In this document: positions 37,416 to 46,036 of the stretch, piece after piece | Layout: each line of letters starts with the position of its first letter | How positions within the stretch are numbered: the first letter of the stretch is position 1 | Origin: JALORV01 sp963712485 | Lineage (GTDB): Bacteria; Pseudomonadota; Gammaproteobacteria; Burkholderiales; Burkholderiaceae_F | Length of the DNA: 64,000 bases | NCBI GenBank assembly: GCA_963712485.1 | Contig: CAVQID010000019.1 | Span: 62,001-126,000 of the forward strand | Reading direction: 5' to 3' | Position numbers and translations under genes: made by a program | The notes under the pieces: model-generated | Told to the model about the DNA's origin: nothing | Seen by the model: the letters and a program-made list of their open reading frames with translations, nothing else | Database searches by the model: none

Positions 37416-38732
37416 ATGCCGATCAAGAAGCCGTCACCCGCCGACCTCGAACCGATCGAGCGCGCCAGCCGTGCCGAGTTGCAGGCGCTGCAGCTTGAAC
37501 GACTGCGCTGGTCGCTGGCGCACGCCTACGGGAATGTGCCGCATTATCGGGCGAAATTCGACGCAGCGAAGGTCAAGCCATCCGATCTGAAGACGCTTGG
37601 CGATCTTTCGAAGTTTCCGTTCACGGCCAAGAAGGATCTGCGCGACAACTACCCGTTCGGCATGTTTGCGGTGCCGCGCGACAAAGTGGTGCGCCTGCAC
37701 GCATCGAGCGGCACGACCGGCAAGCCGACAGTGGTCGGCTACACAGCAAAGGACATCGACACGTGGGCCACCGTGATGGCACGTTCGATCCGTGCCGCCG
37801 GCGGGCGCGCCGGCGACATGGTGCATGTGTCGTATGGCTACGGCCTCTTTACCGGCGGACTCGGCGCGCACTACGGTGCGGAGAGGCTCGGTTGCACCGT
37901 GATCCCGATTTCCGGTGGCATGACCGAGCGACAGGTGCAGATCATCGAGGACTTCAAGCCCGACATCATCATGGTGACGCCGTCGTACATGCTGGCGATC
38001 GCCGAGGAGATGGAAAAACAGGGTATGGACCCTAAGAAGTCGTCACTGCAGATCGGCATCTTCGGAGCGGAACCCTGGACGCCGGCGATGCGCGCGGCGA
38101 TTGAAGCCAAGACTTCACTCGACGCGATCGACATCTACGGCCTGTCGGAGATCATCGGACCCGGGGTTGCGCAGGAATGCATCGAGACCAAGGACGGGCT
38201 GACGGTCTGGGAGGATCACTTCTATCCGGAGATCATCGACCCGGACACGGGCGAAGTGCTTCCCGAGGGCGAGAAGGGCGAACTGGTTTTCAGCTCGCTC
38301 ACCAAGGAAGCGCTGCCGATGATCCGCTACCGCACTCGCGACCTGACGCGGCTGTTGCCGCCGACCGCGCGCAGCATGCGCCGCATCGAGAAGATCACCG
38401 GTCGCTCGGACGACATGCTGATCATCCGCGGCGTGAATCTCTTCCCGACGCAGGTCGAGGAACTGATCCTGAAGCAGCCGGAACTCGAGCCTTATTACAC
38501 GCTCGAAGTGACGCGGCCCGGCAATCTTGACGAGCTGACCGTTCACGTCGAAATGGGCTCGGCCCTCGCCAACGGCAGCCAGGAATCGCGCCACGCGGCG
38601 GCGCGGAAGCTGGAACACAGCGTCAAGGCCTACATCGGCATCAGCGCCACTGTGCGACTGGCATTGCCGATGGGGCTCGAGCGGTCTATTGGCAAGGCAA
38701 AACGCATCATCGATCGTCGGCCGAAACAGTAG
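37416..38732 (+). CDS. paaK: PaaK, phenylacetate-CoA ligase
   Basis: A 438-residue AMP-forming ligase that makes phenylacetyl-CoA, the inducer and first intermediate. The ATP-binding loop is HASSGTTGKPTVVGYT (about 92-107). Further marks are VHVSYGYGLFTGGLGAHYGA, IYGLSEIIGPGVAQECIE and YRTRDLTRLL. The hinge and C-terminal domain contain GRSDDMLIIRGVNLFPTQVE. It lies 10 bases after paaI and 9 before paaA. No internal defects. Confidence 0.96.
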   Translation: MPIKKPSPADLEPIERASRAELQALQLERLRWSLAHAYGNVPHYRAKFDAAKVKPSDLKTLGDLSKFPFTAKKDLRDNYPFGMFAVPRDKVVRLHASSGTTGKPTVVGYTAKDIDTWATVMARSIRAAGGRAGDMVHVSYGYGLFTGGLGAHYGAERLGCTVIPISGGMTERQVQIIEDFKPDIIMVTPSYMLAIAEEMEKQGMDPKKSSLQIGIFGAEPWTPAMRAAIEAKTSLDAIDIYGLSEIIGPGVAQECIETKDGLTVWEDHFYPEIIDPDTGEVLPEGEKGELVFSSLTKEALPMIRYRTRDLTRLLPPTARSMRRIEKITGRSDDMLIIRGVNLFPTQVEELILKQPELEPYYTLEVTRPGNLDELTVHVEMGSALANGSQESRHAAARKLEHSVKAYIGISATVRLALPMGLERSIGKAKRIIDRRPKQ

Positions 38733-38741
38733 AGGAGTCAT

Positions 38742-39758
38742 ATGTATACCCAGGCGATGGACCTACCGTCCCCCGAGCGGGACGAGGCATTGAAGGCGCG
38801 CGCGCCGCGGTCGCTGAAGGATGCCGAATACGAGGCCGAGTTCGACGCCAAGGTTGCGCGCGGGGAATTCATCGAAGCAAAGGACTGGATGCCCGAGGGC
38901 TACCGCAAGACCTTGGTCCGCCAGATCAGCCAGCATGCGCACAGCGAGATCGTCGGGATGCTGCCAGAGGGCAACTGGATCACCCGCGCTCCGACGCTCA
39001 AGCGCAAGGCGATCCTGCTCGCCAAGGTGCAGGACGAAGGCGGCCACGGCATGTATCTCTACGCTGCGGCCGAGACGCTCGGCGTCGCGCGTGATGATCT
39101 GGTCGACGCGTTGCATTCCGGCAAGGCCAAGTACTCGTCGATCTTCAACTATCCAACGCTCACCTGGGCCGACATCGGCGTCATCGGCTGGCTCGTCGAC
39201 GGCGCCGCGATCATGAACCAGATCCCGCTGTGTCGGTGTTCGTACGGCCCTTATGCGCGCGCGATGATCCGCATCTGCAAGGAAGAGTCGTTTCATCAGC
39301 GCCAGGGCTACGACCTGCTGCTGACGATGATGAAGGGCACCGAGGCGCAGCGCGCGATGGTGCAGGACGCGGTCAATCGGTGGTGGTGGCCGTCACTGAT
39401 GATGTTCGGGCCGCACGACAGCGAATCGGTGCACTCGGGCGACTCGATCAAATGGGGCATCAAACGCATCAGCAACGATGACCTGCGCCAGAAATTCGTC
39501 GACGCGACCGTGCCACAGGCCAAGGTGCTCGGCATCACCTTGCCCGATCCCGAGCTCCGGTTCGATCCAGAGCGCGGACACTGGGACTTCGGCAAGATCG
39601 ACTGGTCCGAGTTCTGGAATGTCGTCAACGGTCACGGCGAATGCAACCGCGATCGCCTTGCCGACCGCGTGCAGGCCTGGGAGGACGGAGCCTGGGTGCG
39701 CGAAGCCGCACTGGCCCACGCCGACAAGCAGCGCCGCCGGGACCGGCTGGCGGCATGA
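38742..39758 (+). CDS. paaA: PaaA, catalytic subunit of phenylacetyl-CoA 1,2-epoxidase
   Basis: A 338-residue di-iron oxygenase subunit of PaaABCE, which adds one oxygen atom across the aromatic ring of phenylacetyl-CoA. Ferritin-like helices carry the metal ligands: QISQHAHSEIVGMLPEGNWI, KVQDEGGHGMYLYAAAETLG and CKEESFHQRQGYDLLLTMMK. CoA-binding residues lie in WWWPSLMMFGPHDSESVHSG. The start is ATG with gaggagtcat before it. It is separated from paaB by a 130-base spacer holding a hairpin. Confidence 0.96.
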   Translation: MYTQAMDLPSPERDEALKARAPRSLKDAEYEAEFDAKVARGEFIEAKDWMPEGYRKTLVRQISQHAHSEIVGMLPEGNWITRAPTLKRKAILLAKVQDEGGHGMYLYAAAETLGVARDDLVDALHSGKAKYSSIFNYPTLTWADIGVIGWLVDGAAIMNQIPLCRCSYGPYARAMIRICKEESFHQRQGYDLLLTMMKGTEAQRAMVQDAVNRWWWPSLMMFGPHDSESVHSGDSIKWGIKRISNDDLRQKFVDATVPQAKVLGITLPDPELRFDPERGHWDFGKIDWSEFWNVVNGHGECNRDRLADRVQAWEDGAWVREAALAHADKQRRRDRLAA

Positions 39759-39765
39759 CATCGCG

Positions 39766-39807
39766 CCCCGACCAGCGGGGGAATCCAAGGGGGGCGGAGC
39801 CCCTCTT
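39766..39807 (+). other. Two hairpins between paaA and paaB
   Basis: ccccg/cgggg (39766-39770, 39776-39780) is followed by a 9-bp stem with one GU pair at 39787-39807, loop gga. The pattern gggaatccaagggggg...gcccc resembles repeats scattered in Burkholderiales genomes. It may tune the ratio of paaA to paaB transcripts. Confidence 0.45.
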
Positions 39808-39888
39808 GCATCCCGATATTGCCCTGCGGCCATTGGCGCCCGTCGAAATCGTGCTGCAGGCACGTGAAGAACAGTGAAAGGAATCGAG

Positions 39889-40182
39889 ATGACCAAACCC
39901 AGCCGCCAATGGCCGCTCTGGGAAGTCTTCATCAGGAGCCGCAACGGCCTCGACCACAAGCATTGCGGCAGCGTGCACGCGCCCGACGCGAAGATGGCGC
40001 TGGGCAACGCGCGCGACGTCTACACGCGACGCATGGAAGGCGTGAGCATCTGGGTGGTGCGCGCCGATCAGATCGTGGCGAGCGACCCGGACGCGAAGCC
40101 GGAGATGTTCGATCCGGCCGAGGACAAGATCTACCGGCATCCGACGTTTTATCAGCTTCCCGACGAAGTCAATCACATGTGA
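39889..40182 (+). CDS. paaB: PaaB, epoxidase small subunit
   Basis: A 97-residue subunit of phenylacetyl-CoA epoxidase thought to bridge PaaAC dimers and PaaE. Typical sequence: WPLWEVFIRSRNGLDHKHCG, ALGNARDVYTRRMEGVSIWV and EDKIYRHPTFYQLPDEVNHM. The ATG at 39889 follows aaaggaatcgag; an upstream in-frame GTG at 39874 would place the ribosome site inside the gene. 131 bases separate it from paaC. Confidence 0.95.
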   Translation: MTKPSRQWPLWEVFIRSRNGLDHKHCGSVHAPDAKMALGNARDVYTRRMEGVSIWVVRADQIVASDPDAKPEMFDPAEDKIYRHPTFYQLPDEVNHM

Positions 40183-40313
40183 TTGAACACCCCATGAAGC
40201 TACTGCGCGCCCCGATCTGCGGTCTCCGCTGCTCACTGTAAGTCCGTACCGCTGCGCTGCTCGACCGCACCTCGAGGCTGTCGCACGCTGGGGCATTCAA
40301 ACGGAAGTTGAAG

Positions 40314-41087
40314 ATGACCGTAGACACAAACACGCATCCCGCCCACCTCGAGTACGTCCTGCGCATCGCGGACACGTCGCTGATCCTTGGCCAGCGCCTG
40401 TCCGAATGGTGCGGCCACGGCCCGGTGATCGAGGAGGACATCGCGCTGACGAATGTCGCGCTGGATTTGATCGGGCAGGCGCGCCTGCTGCTCAGCCATG
40501 CCGGCAGGCTGGAAGGCCGTGGCCGCGACGAGGACCAGCTGGCGTTTCTGCGCACGGAGCCGCAGTACCGCAACCTGACGATCGTCGAATTGCCCAACGG
40601 CGACTTCGCACGCACGATCCTGCGCAACTTTCTCGTTGCCGCGTGGCAGCGCGAGTTGTGGCAGAAGCTCATCGGCTCGCAGTGACACCGAGCTGGCGGC
40701 GATCGCGGCCAAGAGCCTGAAGGAAACCCGCTACCACCTGCAGCACGCGTCGGACTGGACCGTGCGCCTGGGCGACGGCACCGAAGAGTCGCATGCGCGC
40801 ATGCAGCGCGCGCTGGATTACCTGTGGCCCTACACGGCCGAATTGTTCAGCGCATCGGACGAAGACGGCGCGATCGAAGCGGCCGGTATCGGGCGTCGGC
40901 CTGGCCGGTGCTGCAGGCGGCATGGGATAGCGCCGTGCGACCCGTGCTCGAGGTGGCCACACTGAGCGTCCCGGCGGCTACCCCGTTCCTGTCGCGCGCC
41001 AAGCATGGGCAGCACACCGAATTCATGGGTCACCTGCTGACCGAGTTGCAGTACCTGCAGCGCGCATACCCCGGCGGAACCTGGTAG
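40314..41087 (+). CDS. paaC: PaaC, epoxidase structural subunit (two frameshifts)
   Basis: PaaC, about 257 residues, is the non-catalytic ferritin-like partner of PaaA. The ATG at 40314 follows acggaag. Recognisable parts: LGQRLSEWCGHGPVIEEDIA, IALTNVALDLIGQARLLLSH, SLKETRYHLQHASDWTVRLG and the end EFMGHLLTELQYLQRAYPGG. An extra base near 40681 (ctcgcagtgac for ctcgagtgac) makes a false stop. Near 40893-40900 one base seems lost before WPVLQAAWDSAVRPVLEVAT. Being inside an otherwise complete epoxidase operon, it is most likely intact in the cell. Confidence 0.9.
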
Positions 41088-41095
41088 GACACTTA

Positions 41096-41581
41096 ATGCT
41101 GACGTCGGCACAAGCCTGGGGCATTCTGAATCGCGTTCCCGATCCCGAGATCCCTGTCATCTCGGTGACCGAACTCGGCATCGTGCGGGATGTGCGGGCC
41201 GACGACGACCTGGTTCACGTCATCGTGACGCCGACCTATTCGGGCTGTCCGGCGACCGAGGTCATCGAACGATCGATCCGCGAGGCGCTAACTGCCGCAG
41301 GTGCCACAGAGGTGCGGGTGACCACGCAACTGGCGCCGGCGTGGACGACCGACTGGATCGAGCCGGCCGCGCAGGAGAAGCTGCGCGCCTACGGCATCGC
41401 GCCACCTGGCGAAAGGGCGACTGCCGAAGCCCAGCCGTTGCAGTTCGTTCCGCGCGTCGCCTGTCCCCGCTGCGGCAGTGCGGACACCGAGCGTCTGTCG
41501 CAGTTCGGTGCGACGGCGTGCAAGGCGCTGTATCGCTGTCGCGCCTGCCGCGAACCGTTCGAATACTTCAAGCCGCTTTGA
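41096..41581 (+). CDS. paaD: PaaD, iron-sulfur assembly/maturation protein of the epoxidase
   Basis: A 161-residue protein with an N-terminal MIP18/DUF59 domain (VPDPEIPVISVTELGIVRDV, YSGCPATEVI). The C-terminal zinc ribbon has CPRCGSAD and CRACREPFEYFK. PaaD helps mature the epoxidase, probably its 2Fe-2S protein PaaE. The start has no strong ribosome site and lies 8 bases after paaC. One base separates its stop from the paaE ATG. Confidence 0.94.
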   Translation: MLTSAQAWGILNRVPDPEIPVISVTELGIVRDVRADDDLVHVIVTPTYSGCPATEVIERSIREALTAAGATEVRVTTQLAPAWTTDWIEPAAQEKLRAYGIAPPGERATAEAQPLQFVPRVACPRCGSADTERLSQFGATACKALYRCRACREPFEYFKPL

Positions 41582-41582
41582 C

Positions 41583-42651
41583 ATGACACCCCGCTTTCAC
41601 CGACTCCGAGTCGCCGAAGTCCGTCGCGAAACGCCCGACTGCGTCAGCCTGAAGTTCGAGGTTCCCGCCGACGTGCGCGAATGAGTACCGCTTCATGCAG
41701 GGCCAGCATGTCGCGTTGCGCACCACACTCGACGGTGAGGAACTGCGGCGCTCGTATTCCGTGTGCTCGGGCTGTGATGACGGCGAACTGCGGGTCGCCG
41801 TGAAGAAAGTGCCCGCAGGACGCTTCTCGGTCTGGGTGAACGAATTGCTGAAGCCCGGCGATGCGATCGATGTGATGACGCCGGAGGGCCGCTTCTTCAC
41901 TTCGCTGGCCACCGAGCAAGAGAAGCACTACGTGGCGTTTGCGTCGGGCAGCGGCATCACGCCGGTGCTGTCGCTGATCCGCACGACGCTCGCACGCGAA
42001 CCGCGTTCCCGTTTCACGCTCGTCTACGGCAATCGGCGCCAGTCGAGCGTCATGTTCCACGAGGCGCTCGAAGACCTGAAGGACCGCTACCTGACGCGTT
42101 TCCGCCTGTTCAACGTCTTCTCGCGCGAGGAGCAGGACGTCGAGCTTTTCAATGGCCACATCGACGCCGCCAAGGTCGGGCAGTTCCTGTCGACGCTGAT
42201 TCCGGCCGACACGATCGACGAGGCTTTCGTCTGCGGGCCGGCGTCGATGATCGACGAAGTCGAGCAGGCGTTGATCGAATGCGGCGTGGCGCGCGATCAC
42301 GTGCACGTGGAGCGCTTCGGCGTGCCGGGCGCTGCGACTGCCGCGCCGATAGACGACGCCGAGGCGGCCGAAGCCAGGCTCACGCTCGTGATTGACGGCG
42401 TCAAGCGCGAAGTCGACTTCCACCGCGGGCAACATTCGATCCTCGAGGCCGGGCGCGCGGCCGGGCTCGACCTTCCGTATTCGTGCAAGGGCGGGATGTG
42501 CAGTACCTGCCGCGGCAAGCTTCTCGAAGGTCAGGTCAAGATGGCCAAGAACTATGCGCTCGAACCGCACGAGGTCGCGGCGGGCTATGTGCTCACCTGC
42601 CAGTCGTATCCGCTGACAGAGCGGGTGCTGATTTCCTACGACGAGAGGTAG
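41583..42651 (+). CDS. paaE: PaaE, epoxidase reductase (one frameshift)
   Basis: PaaE, about 355 residues, passes electrons from NADPH to PaaA. The N-terminal flavin domain has LRRSYSVCSG. The NAD(P) domain has AFASGSGITPVLSLIRTTL and EAFVCGPASMIDEVEQALI. The C-terminal plant-type ferredoxin domain has CKGGMCSTCRGKLLEG plus a later Cys in YVLTCQSYPL. After 33 codons (ending VPADVRE) an extra t near 41684 creates a false stop. Removing it gives REEYRFMQGQHVALRTTLDG. The GTG of paaR follows after two bases. Confidence 0.92.
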
Positions 42652-42653
42652 CG

Positions 42654-43320
42654 GTGGCGCGTCCAAAGGCAGCGAGCTTCGACGCGCAGCGCGGTGCGAT
42701 CCGCGACGCGGCTGCACGTCTGTTCGCCGACAAGGGCTATGCGTCGGCGTCGATCGCGGACATCGCCGCGGCCTGTGGCGTGTCCAAGGCGCTGCTTTAT
42801 CACTACTACCGCGACAAGGAGGATCTCCTCTACGACATCGCGGCGAGTTACGTGGACAGGTTGCAGCAGATCGTCGACGAGGTGCGCGGCCGAGCGTCTG
42901 CCGGCCGTCGCGCACTTGCGGCGCCTGATCGCGCGCTTCATGGCCGAGTACGAACACTCGGCCGAGCGCCATCGTGTGCTGGTGCAGGACGTCAAGTACC
43001 TGTCGCGACCGCACCGCGTCCGGGTCGTGGCGCGCCAGCGCAGTGTCGTCGACGGCTTCGCCCGGGTGATCGGTGAACTGTCCCCGGCCGCCGCGTCGCC
43101 GGCGCTGGCGAAGCCCTTGACGATGACGCTGTTCGGCATGATGAACTGGACCTTCACCTGGCTCGGCGATCGTGGCCCGCTGCGTTACGACGACATGGCG
43201 CATGTCGTGGCGGATCTCTTCATCGGCGGACTGGGCCGGGTACGCGGTCCCGTTTTGCCGGGTACACCGAAGCGCGCTGCGCGGGCGCGACCGGACCTGA
43301 CCCTGAAGGCAAGCGCATGA
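42654..43320 (+). CDS. paaR: PaaR, TetR-family repressor of phenylacetate genes (one frameshift)
   Basis: A TetR-type regulator of about 221 residues, starting at GTG 42654. The DNA-binding helix-turn-helix is SIADIAAACGVSKALLYHYY (about 36-55). The ligand domain contains RHRVLVQDVKYLSRPHRVRV. In betaproteobacteria PaaR represses paa genes and is released by phenylacetyl-CoA; the palindrome at 34548-34563 is its likely target. An extra c near 42891-42893 shifts the frame, and the corrected sequence reads EVRGERLPAVAHLRRLIARF. Its stop overlaps the paaJ start by four bases, so repressor and thiolase are made together. Confidence 0.9.
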
Positions 43321-44516
43321 CCGACGTCTTCCTCTGTGATGGCGTACGCACGCCGTTCGGCCGCTACGGCGGCGCGCTGGCGAGTGTGCGCACCGACGAT
43401 CTGGCCGCGATACCGATGCGGGCGCTGGTCGTCCGCAACACGGGCGTCGACTGGACTGCGCTCGACGATGTCTATTACGGCTGCGCGAACCAGGCGGGCG
43501 AGGACAACCGCAATGTCGCGCGCATGGCAGTCCTGCTGGCGGGTCTGCCGGAATGCGTGCCGGCGGCAACCATCAATCGCCTGTGCGGCTCGAGCCTCGA
43601 TGCGGTCGCGCTGTGCGCACGGGCAATCCGCGGCGGTGAAGCCGAGCTGATGATCGCCGGCGGCGTCGAAGGCATGACCCGCGCGCCGTTCGTGATGCCG
43701 AAGGCCGAGTCGGCGTTTGCGCGCAGCAACGCGGTCTACGACACGACACTCGGCTGGCGCTTCGTCAACCCGACATTCAGGCAGAAGTTCGGCATTGATT
43801 CGATGCCCGAAACGGCCGAAAACGTGGCCGCTGAATTTGGCATCGCGCGCGCCGACCAGGATGCATTTGCACTGCGATCGCAGCAGCGGTACGCGGCTGC
43901 AAAGGCGCGCGGCTTCTTCAGCGGTGAAATCGTCCCGGTGACGATTCCGGGGCGCAAGGGCGACACCGTCGTGACCGAAGATGAGCATCCGCGCACGACG
44001 ACACTCGACGCGCTCGCCGCGTTGAAAGGCGTCGTCAAGCCTGAAGGCACCGTCACCGCCGGCAATGCCTCAGGAATCAACGACGGTGCAGTGGCGCTGC
44101 TCCTGGCGAGCGAACGTGCGGCCGTCAAGCATGGCCTGAAGCCCGTGGTTCGCATCGTTGGCGCGGCTACGGCGGGAGTACCTCCGCGCATCATGGGGGT
44201 CGGGCCGGCTCCCGCAACGAAAAAATTGCTGCAGCGGTACGGGCTCCAGGCCGCCGACGTTCAGGTCATCGAACTCAACGAAGCCTTTGCAGCGCAGGCA
44301 TTGGCCGTGACGCGGCAACTCGGTCTCGAGGACGACGCGGCGCATGTCAACCCGAATGGCGGTGCCATTGCGATCGGCCACCCGCTCGGTGCCTCAGGCG
44401 CGCGCCTCGCATTGACCGCATCGCGTCAGCTGGTTGCGATCGGAGGACGTTACGCGGTGGCGACCATGTGTATCGGGGTCGGGCAGGGGATCGCCCTGCT
44501 TGTTGAAAGGGTTTGA
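43317..44516 (+). CDS. paaJ: PaaJ/PcaF, 3-oxoadipyl-CoA thiolase
   Basis: A 399-residue thiolase that splits 3-oxoadipyl-CoA into succinyl-CoA and acetyl-CoA and can also act on 3-oxo-5,6-dehydrosuberyl-CoA. The nucleophile Cys is in INRLCGSSLDAVALCARAIR (about 90). The His and second Cys are in GGAIAIGHPLGASGARLALT and ATMCIGVGQGIALL. GGVEGMTRAPFVMPK and NEAFAAQALAVTRQLGL are the other signature segments. It closes the catabolic part of the operon; a liv-type binding protein follows after 80 bases. Confidence 0.95.
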   Translation: MTDVFLCDGVRTPFGRYGGALASVRTDDLAAIPMRALVVRNTGVDWTALDDVYYGCANQAGEDNRNVARMAVLLAGLPECVPAATINRLCGSSLDAVALCARAIRGGEAELMIAGGVEGMTRAPFVMPKAESAFARSNAVYDTTLGWRFVNPTFRQKFGIDSMPETAENVAAEFGIARADQDAFALRSQQRYAAAKARGFFSGEIVPVTIPGRKGDTVVTEDEHPRTTTLDALAALKGVVKPEGTVTAGNASGINDGAVALLLASERAAVKHGLKPVVRIVGAATAGVPPRIMGVGPAPATKKLLQRYGLQAADVQVIELNEAFAAQALAVTRQLGLEDDAAHVNPNGGAIAIGHPLGASGARLALTASRQLVAIGGRYAVATMCIGVGQGIALLVERV

Positions 44517-44596
44517 ATTTGTTCTTATTCGCTTCCACCGCGTTATCTCGGTTGCCGTCCAGCCGGCACCGTCGTTTTGCCCATAAAAGGAGACAT

Positions 44597-45748
44597 ATGA
44601 AGTTCACCACCCAGCTCTTGGCCGCCGTCCTCGCCGCCGTCGGCGTCGGCGCCGTGCTCGCGCAGGACATCAAGGTCGGCGTGACGCTGTCGGCCACCGG
44701 TCCGGCGGCATCGCTCGGCATTCCCGAGCGCAACACCTTCCCCCTGCTGCCGCAGACGATCGGCGGCAAGAAGATCCAGTACATCGTGCTCGATGACGCG
44801 TCGGATACCACCACCGCGGTACGGAACGCCCGCAAGCTCATCACCGAAGACAAGGTCGATGTGCTGGTCGGCTCGACCATCACGCCGAACTCACTGGCGA
44901 TGATCGATGTCGCTGCCGAGAGCGAGACGCCGATGGTTTCGATGGCCGCATCGAGCCGCATCGTCGAGCCGGTGGACGCCAAGCGCCGCTGGGTGTTCAA
45001 GACGCCGCAGAACGACCAGCAGATGGCGCTGGTCATCGTCGGCGACATGATCAAGCGTGGCGTGAAGTCCGTCGCTTTCATCGGCTTCGCCGATGCGTAC
45101 GGTGAAGGCTGGTGGAACGAGTTCAGCAAGATCGCCGAGACCCGCGGCCTGAAGGTCTTGGCGAACGAGCGCTACCAGCGTTCCGACACATCGGTCACCG
45201 GCCAGGTGCTGAAGCTGATCAGCGCGAAGCCCGACGCGATCCTCATTGCGGGCGCCGGCACCCCGGCCGCGTTGCCGCAGAAGACGCTGAAGGAGCGCGG
45301 CTACGGCGGCACGATCTACCAGACGCACGGCGTGGCGAACAACGATTTCCTGCGCGTCTGTGGCAAGGACTGCGAGGGCACGCTGCTGCCGGCGGGCCCG
45401 GTACTGGTCGCGGCGCAGCTGCCGGCCGATCATCCGGTGAAGAAGTCGGCGCTGGCCTACGTCGAGGCCTACGAGAAGGCGAACGGCAAGGGCAGCACCT
45501 CGACGTTCGGTGCTCACGCCTGGGATACCGGTGTGCTGCTGCAGGCGGCGATCCCGGTCGCGCTGAAGACGGCGCAGCCCGGTACGAAGGAATTCAAGGT
45601 CGCGCTGCGCAACGCGCTCGAGGGGGTAAAGAACGTTCCGGGCGCGCACGGCATTTTCAACATGAGCGCCAGCGATCACCTGGGTCTTGACCAGCGCGCT
45701 GCGGTCATGGTGATGATTCAGAACGGAGCCTGGGTGCTGCAGAAGTAG
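44597..45748 (+). CDS. LivK-type ABC transporter substrate-binding protein
   Basis: A 383-residue periplasmic binding protein of the branched-chain amino acid type. The ATG at 44597 follows aaaaggaga. The signal peptide is MKFTTQLLAAVLAAVGVGAV, cut after VLAQ. Family marks: KVGVTLSATGPAASLGIPE, DVLVGSTITPNSLAMIDVA and GFADAYGEGWWNEFSK. Two Cys (CGKDC) may form a disulfide. The position behind paaJ suggests uptake of phenylacetate, a related aromatic acid or an aromatic amino acid, as seen in other paa-linked liv sets. A terminator after it would give more of this protein than of the membrane parts. Confidence 0.9.
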   Translation: MKFTTQLLAAVLAAVGVGAVLAQDIKVGVTLSATGPAASLGIPERNTFPLLPQTIGGKKIQYIVLDDASDTTTAVRNARKLITEDKVDVLVGSTITPNSLAMIDVAAESETPMVSMAASSRIVEPVDAKRRWVFKTPQNDQQMALVIVGDMIKRGVKSVAFIGFADAYGEGWWNEFSKIAETRGLKVLANERYQRSDTSVTGQVLKLISAKPDAILIAGAGTPAALPQKTLKERGYGGTIYQTHGVANNDFLRVCGKDCEGTLLPAGPVLVAAQLPADHPVKKSALAYVEAYEKANGKGSTSTFGAHAWDTGVLLQAAIPVALKTAQPGTKEFKVALRNALEGVKNVPGAHGIFNMSASDHLGLDQRAAVMVMIQNGAWVLQK

Positions 45749-45750
45749 GC

Positions 45751-45836
45751 GTCGCGGGTGTACGCAGCGCCGTGAGCGCTGCAGGCGCACCCGCTTCGGT
45801 GGACGAGCGTGTAGGGTTTGGGGCGGCCGCGCCCCG
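45751..45836. repeat. Structured intergenic repeat, copy C1
   Basis: Starts two bases after the livK stop. It shares gtgtacgc with copies A and B, but the outer arms are gcggg/cccgc instead of gctgc/gcagc. The inner stem is gcagcgc (45764-45770), loop cgtga, gcgctgc (45776-45782). A ttggggcggccgcgccc segment resembles the second hairpin loop of A and B. C2 repeats the same outline 135 bases later. Confidence 0.7.
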
Positions 45837-45845
45837 AAGAAGGCA

Positions 45846-45876
45846 GCGCGATCGAGGATCCCGATCGCGCGTTTTT
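45846..45876 (+). terminator. Rho-independent terminator between livK and livH
   Basis: gcgcgatcg, loop aggatcc, cgatcgcgc, then gttttt: a perfect 9-bp stem with a T run, 98 bases after the livK stop and between repeat copies C1 and C2. Partial readthrough would still reach livH. Confidence 0.88.
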
Positions 45877-45885
45877 CAAAGAGCC

Positions 45886-45973
45886 GTCGCGGGTGTACGC
45901 AGCACCGGCGGCGCTGCACGTGCGCCCGCTCCGATGGACGAGCGTGGCGCTTGTGGCGGCCCGGTGCCCACAC
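45886..45973. repeat. Structured intergenic repeat, copy C2
   Basis: Begins gtcgcgggtgtacgcagc, identical to C1 for 18 bases. Predicted hairpin: gcgggtgtac pairs with gtgcgcccgc, then gcagcacc/ggcgctgc around ggc with one mismatch. The segment gcttgtggcggcccggtgccc matches the second-hairpin region of A and B (gcttgggagcggcccggcgccc). It ends about 60 bases before livH. Confidence 0.7.
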
Positions 45974-46036
45974 GATGAAAGCGTGAGCGGTATCCCCATC
46001 GCACTCGAATAAGAACCACAGAAGAAGCCCGAAGCG

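Noticed and set aside
45751..45973. A CRISPR array at the livK-livH gap
   Set aside because: Only two related units 135 bases apart, with internal variation and no uniform repeat-spacer pattern; no cas genes are present.
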